NCBI RefSeq assembly: GCF_001571005.1
Contig: NZ_BCST01000011.1
Coordinates: forward strand, 1 to 64,000
Direction of reading: 5' to 3'
DNA length: 64,000 nt
Source: Herbiconiux solani NBRC 106740
GTDB lineage: Bacteria; Actinomycetota; Actinomycetes; Actinomycetales; Microbacteriaceae
Within the stretch, counting starts at the first letter, position 1; every line of letters starts with the position of its first letter. Of this stretch, positions 10,259 to 19,275 are shown piece after piece. Below the pieces are notes generated by a model. That model was not told the origin of the DNA. It saw nothing but the letters and a program-made list of their open reading frames with translations, and did not search any database. The translations under genes were made by a program, and so were the position numbers.

Positions 10259-11494
10259 ATGGCGCACGACACGACGGCGATCTCCGCCAAGACCGGATCC
10301 CGGGGCAACAACCTCGACGACGTCCGTCGCAACAACCTCTCCACGGTGCTGAAGCTCGTGAACGCCGCGGGATCGCTCACGCGTGCCGAGCTCACCCGGG
10401 CCACTGGCCTGAACCGCAGCACCATCGGCGCGCTCGTGGCCGAGCTCGTGAGCCTCGGGCTCGTGACCGAATCCGATCCCGACACCAAGCGGCAGGTCGG
10501 CCGCCCCAGCCTCGTGATCGCGCCCGGCCGCCACACGGTGGCCCTCGCGGTGAACCCCGAGCTCGACGCGGTCTCGATCGCCCTGGTGGCGCTCGGCGGC
10601 CAGGTGGTCAAGCGCATCCGCTATTCGACCGTGCGCATCCCCGAGGTCGACGAGGTCGTCAACATCGTCTCGGCCGTCGTGGCCGGGATGCGCGGCGAGC
10701 TCGACTCGGCGTACTCCACCGTGGGCGTGGGGCTGGCCGTGCCCGGTCTCGTGCGGGCCGGCGACGGGATGGTGAACCTCGCTCCCCACCTGGGCTGGCA
10801 CGACGAGCCGCTGTCGGAGAAGCTCTCGGCCGCCCTGGGGCTGCCGGTGTACGCGGCCAATGACGCCGCCGTCGGCGCGCTCGGCGAGAGCATGTTCGGC
10901 GCGGGCCGTGGCGTGCGCAACCTGGTCTATCTCAACGGCGGGGCGAGCGGCATCGGCGGCGGTGTCGTGAGCAACGGCGCCCTGCTCACCGGGCAGAACG
11001 GCTACGCCGGCGAGCTCGGGCACACCCTCGTGAACAGCAACGGCATCCTCTGCCACTGCGGTGCGCGCGGATGCCTCGAGACCGAGGTGACCCGCGCGGC
11101 CCTGCTCGACGCGGTGGGCCTCGTCGGCAGTCAGGCCGACGAGCTCGACCGGGTGCTGCGGGAGCGCTTCGCCGACCCGGAGGGCGTGGACCCCGCGCTC
11201 GCCGAACTGGTCGACCGCCAGGCCGACTACCTCTCGGTCACCGTGCGCAACATCGTGAACCTCTTCAACCCCGAGCTGATCGTGCTGGGCGGATTCCTCG
11301 GGTCGCTGTTCGAGGTCGCCCCCGACCGGATCACCGAGGCCGTGCAGCGCTCGGCGATGATGGGTTCGCGCGAATCGGTGCGGATCACCCGTTCGTCGCT
11401 CGGGCCGGACCTCCTGGCGATCGGAGCCGCTCAGCTGGCCTTCGCGCCGGTTCTGGCGGACCCCGCTGGGGCCACGCTCTCGATCGGTGCTTGA
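10259..11494 (+). CDS. ROK-family transcriptional regulator (second of tandem pair)
   Basis: A 411-residue ROK repressor paralogous to its upstream neighbour. It has an N-terminal winged helix (RAELTRATGLNRSTIGALV), a ROK fold, GELGHTLVNS and a CHCGARGCLE zinc loop near residue 265. The start is uncertain: ATG 10259 lies about 11 bases after GGAGAGGA, ATG 10247 abuts it, and a TTG at 10193 is also in frame. Alignment with the paralogue starts well inside all three. A 98-bp gap holding a TTTGTTGC motif separates the two, so it may have its own promoter. Tandem ROK genes suggest two related inducers or operators. Confidence 0.9.
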   Translation: MAHDTTAISAKTGSRGNNLDDVRRNNLSTVLKLVNAAGSLTRAELTRATGLNRSTIGALVAELVSLGLVTESDPDTKRQVGRPSLVIAPGRHTVALAVNPELDAVSIALVALGGQVVKRIRYSTVRIPEVDEVVNIVSAVVAGMRGELDSAYSTVGVGLAVPGLVRAGDGMVNLAPHLGWHDEPLSEKLSAALGLPVYAANDAAVGALGESMFGAGRGVRNLVYLNGGASGIGGGVVSNGALLTGQNGYAGELGHTLVNSNGILCHCGARGCLETEVTRAALLDAVGLVGSQADELDRVLRERFADPEGVDPALAELVDRQADYLSVTVRNIVNLFNPELIVLGGFLGSLFEVAPDRITEAVQRSAMMGSRESVRITRSSLGPDLLAIGAAQLAFAPVLADPAGATLSIGA

Positions 11495-11523
11495 CAAACC
11501 AGTTAATCTGGCCTATCAACAAA
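11491..11523 (+). promoter_or_regulatory. Promoter P1 of the surface-protein gene with CAACAAA site
   Basis: TTGACA (11491-11496), a 17-base spacer and TATCAA (11514-11519) make a near-consensus housekeeping promoter overlapping the end of the second ROK gene. CAACAAA (11517-11523) overlaps the -10 box and start region, where a ROK repressor would block initiation. Confidence 0.6.
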
Positions 11524-11596
11524 CCGCTTCGCCGCGCGCTTCTGCGGGGGTCTTGACCTCGTTCTGCCCGCCATTCGCGCATTCCGCCAATTTGGC

Positions 11597-11625
11597 TTGA
11601 CGCGCAACAAAACCCTCCGTACGAT
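11597..11625 (+). promoter_or_regulatory. Promoter P2 of the surface-protein gene with GCAACAAAA in the spacer
   Basis: TTGACG (11597-11602), a 17-base spacer and TACGAT (11620-11625). The spacer carries GCAACAAAA (11604-11612), the inverse of the TTTGTTGC motif seen elsewhere in the locus. P2 lies about 59 bp upstream of the chosen TTG start. Confidence 0.6.
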
Positions 11626-11683
11626 CGGCAGCAGTGTCCAGCGCGCATCGCAGCGCGCACGTGAACCGAGGGGTGGATCCACG

Positions 11684-14600
11684 TTGAACAGAGTCGTCCA
11701 ACACAAGCCGTCGTGGCGATCGAGGCTGGTCGCCTCGCTCGCCGCCTTCGCCATGGTCGCCGGTGGCGCCCTGGCCGCCGGAGGGGCCGCGAACGCGAAC
11801 ACGGTCGCCGCTCCCGGCGATCCCGTGCTCGCAGCCGAACCGGGCTTCAAGGTGCTGGTCTTCTCCAAGACCGCCGGATTCCGCCACGGCTCCATCCCGG
11901 CCGGAATCGCCGCGATCCAGAAACTGGGTGCGGAGAACGACTTCCAGGTCGACACGACCGAGGACGGCGCTTCGTTCAACGAGGCGAACCTCGCGCAATA
12001 CGACGCGGTGGTCTGGATGTCGACGACCGGTGACGTGCTGGACGCGACGCAGCAGACGGCGTTCGAGGAGTACATCGAGGCCGGCGGCGGCTACGCGGGC
12101 GTGCACGCTGCATCCGACACCGAATACGACTGGCCCTGGTACGGGAAGCTCGTCGGCGCCTACTTCGCGGGCCACCCCGCCGAACAGAACGCCACGGTCG
12201 AGATCGAGGACCACGCGCACCCCTCGACCGCCGGCCTCGGCGACACCTGGGACCGCTTCGACGAGTGGTACAACTTCCGCTCGAACCCGCGTGACACGGT
12301 GCACGTGCTGGCCTCGCTCGACGAGAGCTCGTACACCGGCGGCACGATGGGCATCGACCACCCGACCACCTGGTGCCAGAACTACGACGGCGGTCGCAGC
12401 TGGTACACCGGTGGCGGCCACACCGACGCCTCGTACAGCGACCCGGCCTTCCTCGGTCACCTGCTCGGCGGCATCAAGACCGCCGCCGGCGTCCAGTCGG
12501 CCGACTGCAGTGCGAGCCAGACGGGCAGCTACGAGCTGGTCCCGCTGGACACCGAGACCGGCAACCCGATGGCCCTCGACGTGGCCTCGGACTCCACCGT
12601 CTTCTACGCCGAGCGCAACGGCCGCGTGCAGCGGATCGATGCCGCCTCGCGCGAGACGAGCACGGCGCTGGCCCTCCCGGTGACCCAGGCGAACGAGGAC
12701 GGCCTGCTCGGCATCGTGCTCGACCCCGACTTCGCGACCAACAACTGGGTCTACGTCTACTGGGCGCCGGCCGATGTCGGAAGCGACGGGCCGCACAACC
12801 GGATCTCGCGCTACACCTACAACCCGGCGGCGAAGACCTTCGACCCGGCGTCCGAGAAGGTCCTGCTCAAGGTCACCACCCAGCGGAACACCTGCTGCCA
12901 CGCCGGCGGCGACATGCTGTTCGACAACGACGGCAACCTGGTGCTCGCGGTCGGTGACAACACCAACCCGTTCGAGTCCGACGGCTACGCTCCCATCGAC
13001 GAGCGCGGCGGACGTCAGGACTACGACGCCCAGCGCAGCGCCGGCAACACCAACGACCTCCGCGGCAAGATCCTCCGGATCACGCCCACGGACGCCGGCG
13101 GCTACACCGTCCCCGAAGGCAACCTCTTCGCCGAGGCGAGCGACTCGACCGGCAAGACCCGCCCCGAGATCTACGCCATGGGCTTCCGGAACCCGTTCCG
13201 GATCGGCCTCGACCCGTTCACCAACAACCTCATGGTCGCGGACTACGGCCCCGACGCCGGCTCCGCCAGCACGACCCGCGGGCCCGGCGGAACCGTCGAG
13301 TGGAACATCGTCAAGCAGCCCGGCAACTACGGCTGGCCCTTCTGCGTCGGCGTGAAGTGCTACAAGGACTACAACTTCAGCACCGCGACCTCCGGCGCGG
13401 AGTTCAACCCCGCGGCCATCGTCAACAACAGCCCGAACAACACCGGCCTGACGAACCTGCCCCCGGTCATCGTGCCGGAGTGGTGGACCGAGAACGGCCA
13501 GACGGCGATCTACCAGGAGATCGGCAACAGCGGAGCGCCCATGGGCGGCCCGGTGTACCGGTACGACGCGGACAACCCCTCCGAGACCAAGTGGCCGGAG
13601 TACTGGGACGGCAAGGCGATGTTCGCCGAGTGGAACCAGGGCAAGATGTACTCCTTCCAGCTCAACGAGGACACCGACTCCGCACCGCGTCACACCGAGA
13701 TCCAGGACATCAACCGGATGCTGCCGGGGATCTTCGACCCGTCGAAGGGCTTCAACAAGCCGATGGACTTCGAGTTCGGACCCGACGGTGCACTCTACGT
13801 GATCGACTGGGGCTCGGAGTTCGGCGGCAACAACGCCAACTCCGGCGTCTACCGGGTCGACTACGTGCAGGCCAACCCGTCGCCGATCGCCCGCGCCTCC
13901 GCGGACGTGACGAACGGACCCGGCCCGTCGCTCGCCGTGCAGTTCTCCTCGGAGGGCACCCGGCACCCGATCTCTAAGCCGTTCACGCTCGAGTGGGACT
14001 TCGGCGACGGATCCCCGACCACGACCGAGGCCGACCCCGCCCACACCTACACGGAGAACGGCGACTACACCGCCCGCCTCACGGTGACGGATGAGGACGG
14101 CAAGACCGCGATCGCCAACGTGCGCGTCGTGGTCGGCAACGCCACCCCCCAGGTCTCGATCGAGTTCCCGGAGAACGGCGGCTTCTTCACCTGGGGCGAC
14201 GACATCGCCTACAAGGTGACGGTGACCGACCCCGACGCGAGTGCTCCCATCGACTGCGAGAAGGTGACGCTGATCCCGGCCCTGGGCCACGATTCGCACA
14301 ACCACGACTTCGGTGAGATCCACGGCTGCGAGGGCAGCTTCCCGACCGCCCGCGACGCGGGACACGGCCTGGAGGCGAACCTGTTCTGGGTCGTCAACGT
14401 CAACTACACCGACGACGGCGGCGCCGTGGGCGTGCCCCAGACGGGCTACGCCACGCACGTGCTCAACTCCACCCACATGGAGGCCGAGTACTTCGACCAG
14501 ACCGGACGGGTGAACGGAATCGGCGGCCCCGACGACGGAGTGAAGGTCGAGACCACCGGCGACAGCGCCGGCGGCGGCAAGAGCCTCGGCTTCGTCGAGG

Positions 14601-17600
14601 AGGGTGACTGGTGGTCGTACTCGCCCATCAACCTGAAGGGCATGGACAGCGTCTCGCTGCGTCTGGCCAAAGGCTTCGACGGCCCCGGCACGATCCAGGT
14701 GCGCTGGAACGACCCGGCGAACGGGCAGCTGCTCGCCACCATCCCGTTCACCCCGACCCTCAAGGGCGGTGTGGCCGACTGGCAGACGTACTCCGACTTC
14801 ACGGCGAACTTCGACGGCGGACTGCCGGCGGAGACCGGGACGGTGTACTTCGTGCTCACCCAGGGTGGTGTCAACGTCAACTACCTCAACTGGGGCGGTG
14901 ACGGCGTCGACTCCAACTCCCCGCCGGTCGTGACCTTCGCGGCGACGCCGAAGAGCGGGTCCGCCCCGCTGGTGGTCGACGCGGACGCCTCGGCGACCGA
15001 CCCGGAGGGCACCGCGCTCAGCTACCGCTGGAACGACGGTCTCACCGACGGCTGGGTCGACGGCGAAGCCACCCGGCAGGTGACGTACACCGAGCCCGGA
15101 ACCTACGAGCTGCGGGTGCGCGTCTACGACGAGCAGAACGGCTACACCGAGAAGAGCCAGACGATCACCGTCTCGGTGCCGGGTGAGACCCTGTGCCTGA
15201 CCGGTCGCTCCGACGGCTTCGACGGCACGACGCTCGACACCTCGCGCTGGACCAGCATCATCCGTCCTTCGCAGGACATGCGGGTGGAGAACGGTGCGCT
15301 GGTGATCCCGGCGTCGAAGACCGACATCTACGGTGCCGGTGCCGGAACCGTGCCGAACATCACGCTGCAGGATCTGCCCTCGGGCGCCTGGCAGGCCACC
15401 ACCAAGGTGACCTTCGAGGCCCGTTCGCAGTACCAGCAGGCCGGTCTCATCGTCTACGGCGATGACGACAACTACGCGAAGTTCGTGATGCAGAGCCGCA
15501 GCACCACCGGTGATGCCGCTCAGCGGGTCTTCCAGTACATCAGGGAGGAGAACGGGACACCGAACGAGGTGGCTGCATCCAACTCGGCCAACCTCGGAGC
15601 GGCGTTCCCTGACACCTTCTTCGTGCGGATGACCAGCGACGGCACCAACCTGAACGCCTCGTACTCGGCTGACGGGACCACCTGGGTCGCCATGGCGGAG
15701 ACGAAGTCCCTCGCGGGCATCGTCAACCCGAAGATCGGCCTCGCGTCGTTCGCCAACTCGGGATCGACCCCCGCGGTCATCGATGCCAAGTTCGACTGGT
15801 TCAACATCACGCCCGACGACACCGCTGTGGCCGAGACCCCGGATGACGAGTTCACCGGCTCGACGCTCAGCACGTGCCGCTGGACCGTGGTGAACGAGCA
15901 GCCGGCCGGCTACCGCGTCTCCGACGGAGCGCTGCGGATCGACACCACGCCGAACGACATCTACGGCGGCGACGTCGGAGTGCCGAACTTCGTGCTGCAG
16001 GCTCAGCCCGAGGGCGACGAGTGGACGGTGGAGACCAAGGTCGACGCCTCCGACCTCGACCGCCGCTACCAGCAGGGTGGTCTGATCCTCCACGGTGACG
16101 ACGACAACTACGTCAAGATCGACATCGTCGCGACGAACGAGGGGGGATCGGCGATCACCCGGAACCTCGAGATGCGCAGCGAGATCGGCGGAGTCGTGCA
16201 GAACCCGCAGCCGAACGCTCCGGCGCCGGCGAACGGGACCGTGTGGCTGCGGCTGTCGAAGGCGGCTGACGTCTACACCGGCTGGTACAGCTCGGACGGC
16301 ACCACCTGGACGCAGATCGCGGACACCTTCACCAACGCCGGACTGGGAGGGGCCCGGGTCGGACTCTTCGCACTCGGCAACTCCGCCCAGGGCCAGGTCT
16401 CGAACACGGCCGCCTTCGACTACTTCCACGTGGTCGGAGCGGACGTGCCGGAGGAGCCGGTGACGGTCTCCGCCACGGTGACGCCGACGGCGCCGAACGG
16501 CCTGAACGACTGGTACACCCAGGCGGTCACCGTCTCGGTGCAGACCGAGGGCGGCGGGACGAGCACGGTCTACCGTGAGTACAACGTCGACGGAGCCGGC
16601 TGGCTGGAGTACACCACTCCCGCCATCGTCACCACCGACGGGACTCACACGGTGGAGTACCGCGCCTCGGCCCCCGGCCACACCACGGTGACCGGTTCCG
16701 TCGGCTTCAAGGTCGACAAGACGGCTCCGGATGCGACGGCTCAGCTCGTCGTGAACGGCACCGCCCGGACCGTGGCGATCTCCGCCACGGACGCCACCAG
16801 CGGGGTCGACAGCATCCAGTACCGGATCGGGGAGGGTGCTTGGCTCACCTACTCCGCGCCGGTCGCGGTCGACGGCACCGCCCAGACGGTGACCTACCGT
16901 GCGACGGACAAGGCGGGCAACGCCGGAGCGGAAGGGGCCCTCGCGGTCCCGGCCGTCCCGGTCGACCCCGAGGAGCCGGTCATCTCGGTCAGCGCGGTCG
17001 TCTCCCCCGAGACGCCCGGCGGCCTGGCCGGCTGGTACACCGGAGCCGTGACCGTCACGGCCACCGGCACCAGCACGGACGAGGCGGCCGAGGTCTCGGC
17101 CGAGTACTCCACGGACGGCACGGCCTGGACGGCCTTCGCCGGCCCGCTCGTGCTCGACGCCCAGGGTGAGACCACCCTGCGGATCCGCGCCACGGACGGC
17201 GACAGCCACTACTCGGCCATCGTCACCCGGGTGCTGCGGATCGACACGCAGGTCCCGACCGCGACGGCCTCGGCCGCCGGACGGGTCGTCACCCTCTCGG
17301 CCGAGGACGCCACCAGTGGCGTCGACCGGATCGAGTACCGGCTGAGCGGAGACGCCGAGGGCGCCTGGCGCACCTACACCGGGGCCGTCACGGTCTCCGG
17401 CACGGCGGCCGAGACGGTGTCCTACCGGGCGGTCGACGTGGCGGGCAACGCCGGGACGACCGGGACCGTGCAGGTGGCGGCGGGCGAACAGCCCCAGCCG
17501 GTGCCGACGGTGGTCGTGGACGACACCACGGTGACCCAGGGCGGTCTCGTGACCGCCACCGGCACGGGCTTCACGCCCGGTGCGTCGCTCCAGGTCTGGC

Positions 17601-17998
17601 TCTACTCGGAGCCCCTCCAGGTCGGCACCGTCACCGCGAGCGCCCAGGGTGGGTTCACCTTCACCTTCGCCATCCCCGCAGGGTTCGAGGTCGGCGAGCA
17701 CCACGTGGTGATCCGCAGCGGCGAGACGATCCTGGCCACCAGCCAGGCGCTCACCGTCTCGGCCGCGGCGATCGATCCGGGTCAGGGCAACGGGCAGAAC
17801 CCGGGAACGCCCGGCAACCCGGTGACGCCGGCGAAGCCCGGGGTCGCGGGTCAGCCCGGATCCTCGGTCGGCGGCGGCCTCGCCAACACCGGTGCGGACG
17901 GCTGGCTCACGCTGCTGCCGCTGTCGCTCATCCTGCTCATCGGTGGACTCGGCGGGCTCCTGCTCGTCGACATCCGCCGGAAGCGGCTGAGCGAGTGA
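11684..17998 (+). CDS. Giant wall-anchored ThuA / glucose-sorbosone dehydrogenase-like multidomain protein
   Basis: A 2104-residue exported protein. TTG at 11684 is chosen because it follows GAGGGGTGG and lies downstream of two promoters; it gives a signal peptide ending near ANA. Approximate order: ThuA domain 55-275; PQQ-type glucose/sorbosone dehydrogenase beta-propeller 285-730; PKD domain 735-810 (DFGDGSP); CBM6-like sugar-binding domain 930-1070; second PKD 1080-1165; two DUF1349/concanavalin-like domains 1170-1585; Ig/OmpL47-like repeats 1590-1935; a further beta domain to 2025; Pro/Gly linker; sorting signal LANTG (2066-2070), membrane segment and basic tail. It probably oxidises or processes sugars at the cell surface. 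PQQ dependence is not shown. The stop overlaps the next gene by 4 bp. Confidence 0.88.
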   Translation: MNRVVQHKPSWRSRLVASLAAFAMVAGGALAAGGAANANTVAAPGDPVLAAEPGFKVLVFSKTAGFRHGSIPAGIAAIQKLGAENDFQVDTTEDGASFNEANLAQYDAVVWMSTTGDVLDATQQTAFEEYIEAGGGYAGVHAASDTEYDWPWYGKLVGAYFAGHPAEQNATVEIEDHAHPSTAGLGDTWDRFDEWYNFRSNPRDTVHVLASLDESSYTGGTMGIDHPTTWCQNYDGGRSWYTGGGHTDASYSDPAFLGHLLGGIKTAAGVQSADCSASQTGSYELVPLDTETGNPMALDVASDSTVFYAERNGRVQRIDAASRETSTALALPVTQANEDGLLGIVLDPDFATNNWVYVYWAPADVGSDGPHNRISRYTYNPAAKTFDPASEKVLLKVTTQRNTCCHAGGDMLFDNDGNLVLAVGDNTNPFESDGYAPIDERGGRQDYDAQRSAGNTNDLRGKILRITPTDAGGYTVPEGNLFAEASDSTGKTRPEIYAMGFRNPFRIGLDPFTNNLMVADYGPDAGSASTTRGPGGTVEWNIVKQPGNYGWPFCVGVKCYKDYNFSTATSGAEFNPAAIVNNSPNNTGLTNLPPVIVPEWWTENGQTAIYQEIGNSGAPMGGPVYRYDADNPSETKWPEYWDGKAMFAEWNQGKMYSFQLNEDTDSAPRHTEIQDINRMLPGIFDPSKGFNKPMDFEFGPDGALYVIDWGSEFGGNNANSGVYRVDYVQANPSPIARASADVTNGPGPSLAVQFSSEGTRHPISKPFTLEWDFGDGSPTTTEADPAHTYTENGDYTARLTVTDEDGKTAIANVRVVVGNATPQVSIEFPENGGFFTWGDDIAYKVTVTDPDASAPIDCEKVTLIPALGHDSHNHDFGEIHGCEGSFPTARDAGHGLEANLFWVVNVNYTDDGGAVGVPQTGYATHVLNSTHMEAEYFDQTGRVNGIGGPDDGVKVETTGDSAGGGKSLGFVEEGDWWSYSPINLKGMDSVSLRLAKGFDGPGTIQVRWNDPANGQLLATIPFTPTLKGGVADWQTYSDFTANFDGGLPAETGTVYFVLTQGGVNVNYLNWGGDGVDSNSPPVVTFAATPKSGSAPLVVDADASATDPEGTALSYRWNDGLTDGWVDGEATRQVTYTEPGTYELRVRVYDEQNGYTEKSQTITVSVPGETLCLTGRSDGFDGTTLDTSRWTSIIRPSQDMRVENGALVIPASKTDIYGAGAGTVPNITLQDLPSGAWQATTKVTFEARSQYQQAGLIVYGDDDNYAKFVMQSRSTTGDAAQRVFQYIREENGTPNEVAASNSANLGAAFPDTFFVRMTSDGTNLNASYSADGTTWVAMAETKSLAGIVNPKIGLASFANSGSTPAVIDAKFDWFNITPDDTAVAETPDDEFTGSTLSTCRWTVVNEQPAGYRVSDGALRIDTTPNDIYGGDVGVPNFVLQAQPEGDEWTVETKVDASDLDRRYQQGGLILHGDDDNYVKIDIVATNEGGSAITRNLEMRSEIGGVVQNPQPNAPAPANGTVWLRLSKAADVYTGWYSSDGTTWTQIADTFTNAGLGGARVGLFALGNSAQGQVSNTAAFDYFHVVGADVPEEPVTVSATVTPTAPNGLNDWYTQAVTVSVQTEGGGTSTVYREYNVDGAGWLEYTTPAIVTTDGTHTVEYRASAPGHTTVTGSVGFKVDKTAPDATAQLVVNGTARTVAISATDATSGVDSIQYRIGEGAWLTYSAPVAVDGTAQTVTYRATDKAGNAGAEGALAVPAVPVDPEEPVISVSAVVSPETPGGLAGWYTGAVTVTATGTSTDEAAEVSAEYSTDGTAWTAFAGPLVLDAQGETTLRIRATDGDSHYSAIVTRVLRIDTQVPTATASAAGRVVTLSAEDATSGVDRIEYRLSGDAEGAWRTYTGAVTVSGTAAETVSYRAVDVAGNAGTTGTVQVAAGEQPQPVPTVVVDDTTVTQGGLVTATGTGFTPGASLQVWLYSEPLQVGTVTASAQGGFTFTFAIPAGFEVGEHHVVIRSGETILATSQALTVSAAAIDPGQGNGQNPGTPGNPVTPAKPGVAGQPGSSVGGGLANTGADGWLTLLPLSLILLIGGLGGLLLVDIRRKRLSE

Positions 17999-18747
17999 CC
18001 ACCCGTCAGGGGCACGGCGGCGCCGGGACTTCGGTCCCGGCGCCTGCCGGCGCCCGGAAGGGTGTGCGTGCCGCCGGGGGCGCCGTGGCGGGATTCCTCG
18101 CCGCACTGGTGCTCCTGGCCCTGTCGCTGTTCTCCGCGGCCCCGGCCTCGGCGCACGGCGGCCCGTTCCAGCTCTCGATCGCGCCGGACGGCGCGGGCGG
18201 GCTGAGCGTCTCGGCCAGCTACGTGGAGGACGGGCACGCGGTCACGGGGATCATCGATCCCGTGGCGACCGCGGTCTCGCCCGACGGCACGACCGCCGGC
18301 CCTGTCGCGCTCATCTCCTCGGCCGAGGGCGAGGGTGTCTGGGTGACGCCCGAGCCGTTCCTCGGTGAGGGGCAGTGGGCGGTCACGGTGACCACGACGA
18401 CGCCCGAATCGGTGACCTCGACGCTCGACGTCACGGTCGCGCCGATCGCGCCGCCGGTGCAGCCCGGTGAGTCGATCGTCGCGGAGGACGGGGCTGCTGC
18501 GGGGGAGGCGGGTGCCTCGGGCGGGGCCTCCGGGTCGTCGGACCCGGCCTCCGGGTCGGGCTCGGCCACCGCTGAGCAGGCCGGCTCTGAGCAGGCCGGC
18601 TCTGAGCAGGCCGCCGAGGGTGCTTCGGCCTCCGGAGAAGTCTCCGGAGTGGCGGTCGCGCTGTGGATCGGGGTGGGCGTCGTGGTGATCGCCGCCCTGG
18701 TCGTCGGCGCGCTCGTCTGGCGGAGAAGGGCGGCCACGGGCCGCTGA
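17995..18747 (+). CDS. Secreted/membrane-anchored small partner protein, C-terminal membrane helix
   Basis: A 250-residue protein beginning with GTG at 17995, overlapping the giant surface-protein stop by 4 bp (GTGA) and so translationally coupled to it. It has an Arg-rich N-terminus, a signal helix ending ASAHGGPF, an extracytoplasmic beta-rich domain of about 115 residues, a Ser/Gly/Ala/Glu-rich stalk with three EQAG repeats, then a membrane helix and basic tail (WRRRAATGR). The His right after the cleavage site recalls CopC/YtkA-like domains, but metal binding is only a guess. I do not recognise a family with certainty. Confidence 0.75.
   Translation: MTTRQGHGGAGTSVPAPAGARKGVRAAGGAVAGFLAALVLLALSLFSAAPASAHGGPFQLSIAPDGAGGLSVSASYVEDGHAVTGIIDPVATAVSPDGTTAGPVALISSAEGEGVWVTPEPFLGEGQWAVTVTTTTPESVTSTLDVTVAPIAPPVQPGESIVAEDGAAAGEAGASGGASGSSDPASGSGSATAEQAGSEQAGSEQAAEGASASGEVSGVAVALWIGVGVVVIAALVVGALVWRRRAATGR
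18571..18615 (+). repeat. Three 15-bp in-frame tandem repeats
   Basis: Three near-identical 15-bp units (18571, 18586, 18601) encode repeated SEQAG pentapeptides in the stalk of the membrane partner protein. Copy-number changes would keep the frame. Confidence 0.85.
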
Positions 18748-18752
18748 GACGA

Positions 18753-18800
18753 CCGCAGCCGGTCGGGGTGCCTTCGGGTGGTCGTCCCGGCCGGCTGCGG
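18753..18800. terminator. Bidirectional terminator hairpin between convergent genes
   Basis: Perfect 10-bp arms CCGCAGCCGG (18753-18762) and its complement (18791-18800), with further partial pairing inside, between the end of the sugar locus and a convergent lipoprotein gene. Confidence 0.55.
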
Positions 18801-18804
18801 TGCG

Positions 18805-19257
18805 TCAGCCGATGTCGAAGCGCACCGGGGGAGCCGTGTGCTGGCCGCCGCACTCCGGCGTGCCGCCCACCTGCTTCCAGGTGAGGGACACGGTCTTCTC
18901 CATCAGCACGTGCCCGACGGCGTCGTACGCCCGCACGGTCACCGTGTCGGGGGTGTCGGTCTTGGTGGTGATGCGCCAGTCGTGGTCGTCGACCCGGGTG
19001 GCGGTGTAGGGCGTCTTCGAGGGGTCGGCCCCGGGTGACGGCGTCGGGGTCCCGGTGCCGTCGCCGTAGGCCGAGCAGGAGTCGCCGGCGCACAGCTCGA
19101 CGTGGTCGACCGAGGTGACGTCGCCGTTGAGGGTGACGGATGCCGCGTTCGTCCAGGTGGTGGCCGGGCAGTCGGCCGAGGTCATGCATCCGGACAGCAC
19201 CAGGACCGACCCGAGCGCGATCGCGCCGAGGAGGGCGCCTGCGCCTGGCCTGTTCAC
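18805..19257 (-). CDS. Small secreted lipoprotein, unknown function
   Basis: A 150-residue lipoprotein with a hydrophobic signal and lipobox LVLSGC near residue 24. The mature part has several cysteines (C30, the CAGDSC pair, C near the end) that could form disulfides, a Pro/Thr/Ser-rich low-complexity insert (TGTPTPSPG) and a beta-rich domain resembling an Ig-like fold (VTVRAYDAVGHVLMEKTVSL). I do not recognise the family. It is convergent with the sugar locus and separated from it by a hairpin. Confidence 0.75.
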   Translation of the reverse strand: MNRPGAGALLGAIALGSVLVLSGCMTSADCPATTWTNAASVTLNGDVTSVDHVELCAGDSCSAYGDGTGTPTPSPGADPSKTPYTATRVDDHDWRITTKTDTPDTVTVRAYDAVGHVLMEKTVSLTWKQVGGTPECGGQHTAPPVRFDIG

Positions 19258-19275
19258 CCTTCCATCATGCCCGGG

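Noticed and set aside
11516-18106. A very long open frame on the minus strand opposite the giant surface-protein gene
   Set aside because: It is the mirror of a high-GC gene in a frame that avoids stops; it is Arg/Val/Gly-rich with no domain, while the plus strand encodes recognisable domains, a signal peptide and a sorting motif.
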